Shown: positions 22,479-28,878 of the stretch, one piece after another
How positions within the stretch are numbered: the first letter of the stretch is position 1
Layout: each line of letters starts with the position of its first letter
DNA from: Parachlamydiaceae bacterium
GTDB lineage: Bacteria; Chlamydiota; Chlamydiia; Chlamydiales; Parachlamydiaceae
Direction: 5' to 3'
DNA: 40,933 bases
NCBI GenBank assembly: GCA_025451995.1
Contig: JANWJE010000107.1
Span: forward strand, 1-40,933
Notes under the pieces: generated by a model
Databases searched by the model: none
What the model saw: the letters and a program-made list of their open reading frames with translations, nothing else
What the model was told of the DNA's origin: nothing
Position numbers and translations under genes: made by a program

Positions 22479-23750
22479 TTAATTGATGATATTAAATTCT
22501 TTTTTTAAGATTGGTATTGCGGCTTCCATTAATCTTTCTTGGTGATAAATGCCGAATTCAATATCTGCTAATAAATCATTGACATCACTCTTTTGGCCTT
22601 TTACTGCCGCTGTGATATTTTTAAGGGTTAATCCTTCATAATCACCCTCTGTAGATGCAGCAAATTTGAAATCTTTGAAAAATGGATCAGATGTATCGGC
22701 AAGATCTACAACTTTATCTTTTAGATCAACCATTACCGCATATCCCGTTGTTTGATAAACCCGCTTTGGACCATTAGGGATTTTCTCGCCTCCCTCAGCA
22801 ATGATGTCATCTCCTGTTGGAATAGTCCCAATTTTAACTATTTTTGCGTTGTAAAAAGGACGATCGTTCCCATCTGGTGATTTTTTATAATTTTTTTCAT
22901 TAGTTTTTTTGTCTACAAATTTTGGACCATAATAGACATTAGCATCAATACGAGTTGCATCGTAATCTGTTCTATATTTTTCTGGATCATCGAGCCGAAT
23001 CTCCATCCCCCCCTCTTCTTTTCCTTCTTGAAGAATGCTAAAAAGAGGAGAAGGAAGATAATGATGGCCGTCATTTGTTTTCCTAATCAAAGTAAAATTT
23101 CCCATAAAGCACCCTTTTCCAAGGCCTGGATTTGTTTTCCTTGTACCCAACATGGTAAAAACAATCTCTTCTCTTTCTTTGTTAAGTGCTTTAAAGTAAA
23201 CGCAAAGAGAACTGCAAAGACTTGGCTTTAAAGATGAAATATTTCCAACCGAAGTCACAATATACTGTTTTTCTGCAATTTTTAATAAACTGAGTCGGCT
23301 TCCATTTGGTCCGATAAAAAGGGTTTTGTCTGCAATCTTTTTTAGCATCCATTCATTGACACAATGAGTCACATCAAGTAAGTGATCACTCTGTGTTGCG
23401 ATTAATTCTGGATTAAACTCTGAAGTGACTTCAACAAGAGGTGGAGATGTATATCTTAAGGAAGGTAATAAGGATTTATCATTTTCTCGATAGTCATCAA
23501 GCGATGCAACACCGACAGGTTCATTATTCGGCTTTTTGACTAAGCTTCCTGTTTTGTCAAAAAAAAGGTAAAGGCTCTTATCATTTTTTAACGGAGTTGC
23601 AGTGAATTGACGACCATATGGTTGGCTACTTTCTTCTAAACACTTTGCAATTGTCTCAATTTTTACATTGCTATTGATAAAGTTTGGTTCTGACGAAGAA
23701 GATGTGGTCGCATTCACGGGTGTTAATGTTAAATGATTATTAATCATCAT
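22479..23750 (-). CDS. Unknown protein with a degenerate Nudix-like segment
   Basis: 423 residues. Around residues 195-250, VFTMLGTRKTNPGLGKGCF followed by LPSPLFSILQEGKEEGGMEI resembles the core of Nudix hydrolases, where LGxRKxxPGKGK and the box REUxEExGU occur. Here the box reads QEGKEEGGM: the arginine is replaced by glutamine, and the usual PGG and first glutamate are not obvious. It may therefore be a non-catalytic or strongly diverged Nudix domain; the call is tentative. The rest (Ser/Thr-rich N terminus, C terminus DIEFGIYHQERLMEAAIPIL) is not recognised. Two adjacent ATGs follow AAAAGG; the first is used. Head gene of the minus-strand run ending in mfd. Confidence 0.68.
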   Translation of the reverse strand: MMINNHLTLTPVNATTSSSSEPNFINSNVKIETIAKCLEESSQPYGRQFTATPLKNDKSLYLFFDKTGSLVKKPNNEPVGVASLDDYRENDKSLLPSLRYTSPPLVEVTSEFNPELIATQSDHLLDVTHCVNEWMLKKIADKTLFIGPNGSRLSLLKIAEKQYIVTSVGNISSLKPSLCSSLCVYFKALNKEREEIVFTMLGTRKTNPGLGKGCFMGNFTLIRKTNDGHHYLPSPLFSILQEGKEEGGMEIRLDDPEKYRTDYDATRIDANVYYGPKFVDKKTNEKNYKKSPDGNDRPFYNAKIVKIGTIPTGDDIIAEGGEKIPNGPKRVYQTTGYAVMVDLKDKVVDLADTSDPFFKDFKFAASTEGDYEGLTLKNITAAVKGQKSDVNDLLADIEFGIYHQERLMEAAIPILKKEFNIIN

Positions 23751-23860
23751 AAAACCTTTTATTTGAATAATTTTACGTTAAAATATTAAAGATATTGAAA
23801 ATTTATCTTATTGTAATTAAACTAATTTTTTAAGTCAAATTACTTTACCAATCTGAAGCT

Positions 23861-23937
23861 GTATACCGAAACAATTTCAAAATTTGGTTTTTGAGCTGCG
23901 CGAAAGCTCCCGCGGTTGAGCGATCGTAAAAGGCACT
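23861..23937. repeat. Family 1 half element (left arm only)
   Basis: Reads gtataccgaaacaatttcaa, aaatttggtttttgagc, gcgaaagctcccgcggttgag, cgatcgtaaaaggc. This is the reverse complement of the right arm of copy A (positions 35-110) with few changes. It stops 7 bases before the hepT stop codon without a right arm, so one side was lost or replaced by the toxin-antitoxin segment. Confidence 0.8.
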
Positions 23938-23944
23938 ATAAGGT

Positions 23945-24385
23945 TTAGTAGCGCTTACAATATTCGCTTATACTTCTAACGATATCTATTAAATGAGGTG
24001 TTTCACAGAGAACTTTTTGATAGAGCTTTGACATATCGTCTAGGAGATACTCATGTGCGATAATATTGCGAATTTCCCGAGCCTCTCTAAATTGATCAGC
24101 ATTATCAATAAGACCTTTTTTTTCAGCGCGATTAATGCTGTCTCTCACGGTCCCTTCTTGTTCAACATCCAACCTATCGATTAAACGAAACATTTTTCGA
24201 ATGATTAAGTCATTTAAGCGGGCATAACGAGCGGTCAAAGCTTCTAAGGCATCTAATTCTGGAAGGGGATATAATTCTTTAAAACCAAAATTCTTGCATA
24301 TAGTATAACTATGCAGCAGCATTTCTGAAGCGTTTTTTAGGATTTGTAATTCTTTTTCTAATAATTTCTTTTCATCTTTGGTCAT
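23945..24385 (-). CDS. hepT: HepT-type toxin (HEPN RNase of type VII toxin-antitoxin)
   Basis: 146-residue all-helical HEPN protein. The RX4HXY catalytic motif is present as RNIIAHEY (~106-113), preceded by the usual helix AEKKGLIDNADQFREAREI. In characterised MntA/HepT systems HepT is an RNase that is silenced when MntA adds AMP to the tyrosine of this motif. Its ATG overlaps the mntA stop by four bases (ATGA), so translation is probably coupled. The Arg, His and Tyr are intact, so an active toxin is expected. Confidence 0.85.
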   Translation of the reverse strand: MTKDEKKLLEKELQILKNASEMLLHSYTICKNFGFKELYPLPELDALEALTARYARLNDLIIRKMFRLIDRLDVEQEGTVRDSINRAEKKGLIDNADQFREAREIRNIIAHEYLLDDMSKLYQKVLCETPHLIDIVRSISEYCKRY

Positions 24386-24663
24386 AGATGTACAGCATTT
24401 CGCATTGCGATTCGTACAAACGGATCACTGTCGTCTTTAGCGATGACAAGATCAATTTTTTGTTCTTCGAGTTTTTTAAAGATATGATTTAAAATCGTTG
24501 GTTTATCGGTGATTTTCAAAACTTTAGAAAAAATAAGAATATCGATATCCCCCCCTCTCTTTTCATCGGCCACTCTTGAACCAAAAAGGAATATATCGGC
24601 CGTAGGATCAACCGAATGAATTGCTTTTTTGATGATTGTTCTTTCTTCTTCTGATAAACGCAT
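24382..24663 (-). CDS. mntA: MntA-type nucleotidyltransferase antitoxin
   Basis: 93 residues, minimal nucleotidyltransferase. The active-site signature FGSRVADEKRGGDIDILI (~27-44) has the Gly-Ser followed by Asp-x-Asp, and a third carboxylate candidate lies in KIDLVIAKD (~68-76). In type VII pairs this enzyme AMPylates and inactivates HepT. It is the first gene of the pair. There are nine residues between GS and DxD, against ten in many relatives. The start is ATG at 24663. Confidence 0.85.
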   Translation of the reverse strand: MRLSEEERTIIKKAIHSVDPTADIFLFGSRVADEKRGGDIDILIFSKVLKITDKPTILNHIFKKLEEQKIDLVIAKDDSDPFVRIAMRNAVHL

Positions 24664-24768
24664 GATGTCTATTATATTATTCCTTTAGGCATACCCAAGC
24701 AATAATAAAAATTATGCTTTTGTTGATTGATCATTTGAGTTAATGTCCTATATTCACTGGAGAATATC

Positions 24769-25455
24769 ATGAAAATTGTCCTTTTACTATTATTTGTATC
24801 CGGCTCGATCTTGCATGGGGGCGAATTTTCTGATATTCCCAAATTGATTGTCAAGGGCGAGGCATCGCTCTTTAAACCTGCCGATCAAATGGAAATGACA
24901 ATAGGTGTTGTTTCAAAAGGAGACACCTCATCGGCTGCTTTGCAGGAAAATCAACAGGCAGTCCATCAGGTGATTGAGAATTTGCGGGCGATTGGCCTTC
25001 CGGATTCCGATCATCAAACCGGAAATTTTATCATCCATCCCATCTATATAAAATCAAATAAAGATACGGATGAAAGTTCTCAAGGAACGTTCAGCCATTA
25101 TGAAGTTGTTAATACAATTAAAATAAAAACCTTGAAAATGGATTTAGCTGAAAAGATCATCACAACGAGCGTGCAGGCTGGCGCCAATCAAATTGATCAA
25201 GTCAATTTTAATCTAAGCAATCCCCAAGCTTATCGAGAAGCGGCTATTCAAGCTGCCGCCCAAAATGCATTAGCAGACGCCAATACTTTAGCCACTCTGA
25301 TGGGAGTGCGCATTAAAAGGATTCTCAATTTATCTTTAGATCGCTGGTTGCAGCACCCATCGCCCATGATGCTTGGCAGAAGTCAGACTGCTATTGAGCC
25401 TGGTGAAAGCGAGATTCATGCCATCGTCAATGTCATCTTTGAAATTGAACAATAA
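24769..25455 (+). CDS. SIMPL-domain (DUF541) periplasmic protein
   Basis: 228 residues. The signal peptide is MKIVLLLLFVSGSILHGG. The SIMPL/DUF541 pattern follows: LIVKGEASLFKPADQMEMTI, ALQENQQAVHQVIENLRAIG, the central YEVVNTIKIKT, ANQIDQVNFNLSNPQAYREA and the Ala-rich helix AAAQNALADANTLATLMGV with the typical tail. Family members sit in the periplasm or outer membrane and have been linked to stress tolerance, but their molecular role is poorly known. GGAG is seven bases before the ATG. It is divergent from mntA over a 105-base gap. The stop TAA abuts a Family 2-like string (CCCTCTTTCGAAACT). Confidence 0.87.
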   Translation: MKIVLLLLFVSGSILHGGEFSDIPKLIVKGEASLFKPADQMEMTIGVVSKGDTSSAALQENQQAVHQVIENLRAIGLPDSDHQTGNFIIHPIYIKSNKDTDESSQGTFSHYEVVNTIKIKTLKMDLAEKIITTSVQAGANQIDQVNFNLSNPQAYREAAIQAAAQNALADANTLATLMGVRIKRILNLSLDRWLQHPSPMMLGRSQTAIEPGESEIHAIVNVIFEIEQ

Positions 25456-25507
25456 CCCTCTTTCGAAACTAAAATCCCGTGCTTGTGCCCATACGCGTTA
25501 AGCTAAG
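25456..25507. repeat. Family 2 end fragment and dispersed 32-base repeat
   Basis: Bases 25456-25470 resemble the Family 2 end (cctctttcgaaact). Bases 25476-25507 (cccgtgcttgtgcccatacg and onward) match the reverse complement of 1129-1160 with two mismatches. Confidence 0.65.
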
Positions 25508-25560
25508 AATCAGTCGCCCGGCGCTAGCCGCTCTGGGCTCTAACTCATTGTTGCTATATA

Positions 25561-25728
25561 CCCACCCCTCCCGATGGTCGGGGTGGGCTCTACACAGTCG
25601 CCCTAGGGGCTCTAACACATGATTCTTTGACTGTTTAAAATTTTTAACAAAATAAATTGTAATTATTGTCGTTAGAGCCCGTCCAGGGCGACTGTTACTA
25701 GCCCACCCCGACCATCGGGAGGGGTGGG
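25561..25728. repeat. GC-rich long palindrome beside the IS91-type gene
   Basis: Bases 25561-25589 (cccacccctcccgatggtcg...) pair perfectly over 29 bases with 25700-25728. Inner segments cagtcgccct (25595) / agggcgactg (25685) and ggctctaac (25609) / gttagagcc (25671) pair too. The loop 25618-25670 is A+T-rich. Its composition is unlike the surroundings. It stands 18 bases past the truncated transposase stop and may be an origin or terminus hairpin of the element, or an unrelated repeat. Confidence 0.8.
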
Positions 25729-25746
25729 TTAACGAATTAAAATAAA

Positions 25747-26706
25747 CTAGAGCTTGATAAAATGGATCTTTTTATCGAGAAATTCTACCGGTTCAATTTG
25801 AATAAATGTCTTTCCCGTGTGACATGGTTTTGGTAATCGATAGATAAGCCATGGGCCATTCCAACGTAGATTTTCACTGGCAAGAGCAGGCCTGGCACAA
25901 TAACGTATTAACCTTTCTAAGCCATCTCGGTCCCATGCCTCAATCCGAACTTTAGCATCGAGAGAAAAACCGGTATTTTCATAACTCAGCATTTTTTCCA
26001 CCTCATCGTTGCCAAACCAGCCGCGCCTGTTAAAAAGCTTCATCACACTTTTCTCAATAGCATCCTGCGTATCGGCAATGTCATCCTGGGTAAAAAAAGC
26101 CTCATGAAAATTAAATGAGTCTCCATTTTTTTCAAATATCCCATCCACAACGATAAAGTGAAAGTGAGGGTGTAAATTGAGCGTATTGCCAAACCGTTGA
26201 ATAAAGCTGATTGCTCCATACTCAGGGTTAGAGGCTTTTGGACTGCAAGCTATCACTTTTTTCTTTATTTCATTAGCCACAATGCGTAGAACCTTCTGAA
26301 TGATTGTATCGGTTTGGAGGTAATAGCGGATCCGTTTAGGAAAGCTGATCACCCATTGTCTGGCAGGAATTTGAGGGATGACATTTTCACGGATGTGCGC
26401 AGCTGTTTCTGCCATGTCTCGAGCGGAACAGCTAGGGCATAGACGACACTTACAAGAAAATGCGATTAAAAAATCATTCTGACAGGTAAAACAATGAACA
26501 CAAGCAAAACCGTGTGCTAGAACACCACACTTAATAAAACTTTTGAATTCTCGATGCACATAAGAAAGAATCTTTTTATCAGATTTTTCAGATTTTTTGA
26601 CCCAGGTCGAATAATATTTTTTGATCACTTGAAAGAAAACGGTTTTCTCTGGTTTCCTTGGTTTGTAAACTGCGGGCGATATTTTGGGACAAGTCAATGA
26701 TGTCAT
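25747..26706 (-). pseudogene. IS91-family transposase, C-terminally truncated
   Basis: 319 residues of a rolling-circle HUH transposase. An N-terminal zinc-binding region has Cys pairs (CVHCFTCQ, SCKCRLCPSC, ~70-97). It is followed by ARDMAETAAHIRENVIPQIP, QWVISFPKRIRYYL, the HUH motif NLHPHFHFIVVDGIF (~176-190) and the catalytic-tyrosine segment RLIRYCARPALA (~265-276). Complete relatives continue past PVEFLDK into a region with paired His/Arg residues and the chromosome-end-proximal C terminus. Here the frame stops soon after EFLDKKIHFIKL, so about 50 or more residues are probably missing. The catalytic core is present, but the element is likely immobile on its own. No good ribosome site precedes the ATG. 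Confidence 0.8.
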
Positions 26707-26769
26707 ATAATGGGAACATTGATCAGTTCACCTCATATGAATCTACATGTATTTTAAAAGCAAGCTTGA

Positions 26770-26922
26770 ATTTCCTATACTCAAAACGTCCCCTTCTGCA
26801 AAGATGGCAAAATCGCATTCATAGACACAGGAACCTACCATAAACCCCAGCCGCATTTCTTTCGAATGGCAGAGTATTTAGAGCCAAAAATGGCTGAGTA
26901 TTGGCGTTCTTTGTATGAGTGA
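26770..26922 (+). pseudogene. C-terminal remnant of an unidentified gene
   Basis: An open stretch with no start codon that reads like real protein: QNVPFCKDGKIAFIDTGTYH, then PQPHFFRMAEYLEPKMAEYW and SLYE before a stop. The DGKIAFIDT string recalls metal-binding ends of kinase-like folds, but that is a loose resemblance. The reading frame is broken just upstream, 64 bases from the IS91-type gene, suggesting the 5' part was lost with the transposon arrival. The 308 bases from 26707 to 27014 hold only this remnant and the next gene's leader. Confidence 0.55.
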
Positions 26923-27014
26923 GGGTTTTGTTAGAAAAACTTTAGGATAAACGGAAAGATTTTGAGGTGTTTAAATATCAGTTAAATCTTCAAATCAAAA
27001 ACAAAGGAGTTAAA

Positions 27015-27893
27015 ATGTTTCGTGCAATTATTGTTTTTTTATCAATTGTTCTTTTTGAGTTATCTTTATTTTCACAAACTTGCAATAATAAATGTCAAAT
27101 ATCCATTCCCGCCTCTGATACCTCTATACCAGTCAATGTATCTAAAGATATTATTATAAGCACTGTAAATTGTACTGGCTTTGTTAGAGTCAAAAGTGGG
27201 TCTCTTCCTACAGGGATGAATTTACAACAAAAAGACGGAAGCTGGCATATCGTGGGCACACCAACGGCCTCTTCAACTTATTCATTTGTTCTTACATCAC
27301 ACACTTATCAGTATCAAGATGGTACTTGCTGGGATGCTTGTTATGAAAAATGCCACAGCATCACTAACAATAAGGATTGGCAAAACTGCATAAACAACTG
27401 TAAAAAAAGTTGCCCCAGTTCAAAAGCCCCTAATTGTGTGTCATGTTCAGACTGTTCTCGTTGTAATGCAGATTGTTGTTTGGGAATTTGTGATGATGGA
27501 AATAACTCTTTTACAATAACAGTTACAGATTCAACAACCCCTGACACACCTCAAATCACCCAAGTAGAATCTACTCCATTGCCTAGTGATGCAAACAACA
27601 ATGTTAGATCAAAAAGTTCATTTATTTCTTCAAATAAAGGGCAAAAATCTAAGCAAAATTTTAATGTGATTGAGTGGAAAGAAGCAAAGCATGGCCCGAA
27701 AGCCGCAGGTTTTTCTATTTATCGCGACAAAAGACTCACACAACGGATCGCCAGAATTCCAAATTTTGGAAAGAAAAATTATACATTCTCAGAAGTTGCG
27801 CCTAGGAAACAAAAAAAATATTATGTCGTTGCTTATGCACTTAATGGCAGCATTTCAAAAGCAGCCGTAGCGAAGATTAAGAAAAAGAAATAA
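27015..27893 (+). CDS. Secreted Cys-rich protein with split Ig-like domain and Fn3-like C terminus
   Basis: 292 residues. The signal peptide MFRAIIVFLSIVLFELSLFS is followed by TCNNKC. Residues ~25-100 match the start of a putative-Ig (He_PIG) domain: GSLPTGMNLQQKDGSWHIVG, TPTASSTYSFVLTS. The expected last strand (NNSFTITVTD, ~163-172) comes only after a 60-residue insert holding 13 cysteines (~103-160; CKKSCPSS, CVSCSDCSRCNADCC). The C terminus (~214-288) is an Fn3-like domain: FNVIEWKEAK, FSIYRDKRL, KKYYVVAYALNG. It resembles the end of the kelch protein at 13134. AAAGGAGTT before ATG 27015 decides the start over the upstream frame at 26967. Such Cys density fits a disulfide-linked envelope or extracellular protein; this is inference. 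Confidence 0.8.
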   Translation: MFRAIIVFLSIVLFELSLFSQTCNNKCQISIPASDTSIPVNVSKDIIISTVNCTGFVRVKSGSLPTGMNLQQKDGSWHIVGTPTASSTYSFVLTSHTYQYQDGTCWDACYEKCHSITNNKDWQNCINNCKKSCPSSKAPNCVSCSDCSRCNADCCLGICDDGNNSFTITVTDSTTPDTPQITQVESTPLPSDANNNVRSKSSFISSNKGQKSKQNFNVIEWKEAKHGPKAAGFSIYRDKRLTQRIARIPNFGKKNYTFSEVAPRKQKKYYVVAYALNGSISKAAVAKIKKKK

Positions 27894-27912
27894 TCGCACA
27901 GGGCGTGCGATT
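27892..27912 (+). terminator. Hairpin overlapping the stop codon
   Basis: aatcgcac / gtgcgatt with a 5-base loop begins within the stop codon. No U-tract follows, so its terminator role is uncertain. Confidence 0.5.
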
Positions 27913-27962
27913 AAGTTGAAGGACTAAGCGGAAAGATCAGGCAATGTGCGTGTTTCTATACC

Positions 27963-28011
27963 GTCCTTTCAGGACTCTTTTTCCTTTTCAACTCACCCAG
28001 GCCGTAAGGCC
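27963..28011. repeat. REP-like small hairpins
   Basis: gtcctttcaggac (27963-27975) and ggccgtaaggcc (28000-28011), separated by tctttttccttttcaactca. Paired short hairpins with this spacing resemble dispersed REP-type sequences known from other bacteria. Only one copy is seen in the window. Confidence 0.5.
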
Positions 28012-28078
28012 ATGCTTTTACCCACAAATTCGAGGCGTAGTATTTTTTTAAGCGCTGAAAGCGAATTAATTAGGATAG

Positions 28079-28250
28079 CCTAGTACAGCGTGTAGTAAAT
28101 TCGATTAATTCTGACTGCGTCAAAGCCCCGTGGCTTTACCATCGTAAGTGGGTCCATATTGATCTAATATTGACCCACTTACGATGGCAAAACCACGGGA
28201 GCTTTCACGCTAGCCAGAATTTAACCGAATTTACTACACGCTGTACTAGG
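28079..28250. repeat. Family 1 hairpin element, copy C
   Basis: 172 bases. Outer arms cctagtacagcgtgtagtaa and the complement; conserved box (aagccccgtggcttt against aaaccacgggagcttt); central stem ccatcgtaagtgggtc / gacccacttacgatgg; loop catattgatctaatatt. The outer arms differ entirely from copies A and B, while box and centre are of the same design. It lies in the 982-base gene-free stretch 27894-28875. Confidence 0.88.
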
Positions 28251-28504
28251 TCGAATGCGAGGCGCAAGCCGAAGACGTGTAGGCCTAGGATATCGATATA
28301 GTTAGGATAAATAGCGCTGAAGAGGCTGACAGTAAATGTTTAAATAACGGAAAACTACACCTCTTCAACAACATTTTTCAGTATTTTTTTTGCGATTTGT
28401 TGGATTTTACCTTAAGAGTATTCCATTAAGATCTTGTTTGACTTTCAACAAACAATTTTAATTGTATTATCGCATATTCAATTCCTGTTTAGTTGTTTAA
28501 GGTA
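28251..28504. other. Gene-free DNA
   Basis: No gene, tRNA or clear RNA structure recognised. 28251-28330 has short GC-rich strings similar to those at 28021-28080, suggesting decayed repeat. The rest is A+T-rich with no strong promoter. Confidence 0.4.
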
Positions 28505-28572
28505 AAGGAAATTCAAGCAGGGGGGAACGACTTTTTCTAGAAAAAGCTGTTCCCCCCTGCTTGAATTTCCTT
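28505..28572. repeat. Strong 30-bp hairpin with G6/C6 block
   Basis: aaggaaattcaagcaggggg... pairs with ...ccccctgcttgaatttcctt over 24 perfect bases; an inner ctttttctagaaaaag extends the stem after one mismatch. No gene ends next to it (nearest stop 600 bases upstream), so it is not an obvious terminator. Confidence 0.8.
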
Positions 28573-28769
28573 AGCTATTTTTCATTTAATAAATGAGCGA
28601 TTCAAAAGAGTCCTGTTTGCATAATATTTGCTAATTTTTTGCTTGAATATTGGGAAATAAGGGCAGGCAGAATTCATTCACCGTTGTTCGGTGATTTGCC
28701 TTAATAGTATTGAATGTGATGTTCTTCCCAATGCGGGGGGGCAATATTATCAGCTGAGAAATCATTTTG

Positions 28770-28878
28770 ACGCCTTTCTTGCCAAATTTTTCGCCCATAT
28801 GTTCTCTCAAAATTTGGCAAGAAATCCATCCAAAAATCTCTTATTTTCTCAAGCAAAGCTAATTACGCAAGGGGTCTA
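28770..28878. repeat. Family 2 element, right arm complete, left arm degenerate
   Basis: From ttgacgcctttcttgccaaa through ctcaaaatttggcaagaaat to gcaaggggtcta at 28867-28878, matching the right side of complete copies. The left end TAGACC is absent. The terminal TA (28877-28878) forms part of the stop codon of the ankyrin gene. Confidence 0.75.

Noticed and set aside
24727-24768. Promoter TTGATC-16-TATATT before the SIMPL gene
   Set aside because: The -10 box would be only 14 bases from the ATG and overlap the ribosome site region, so it cannot explain a normal leader.
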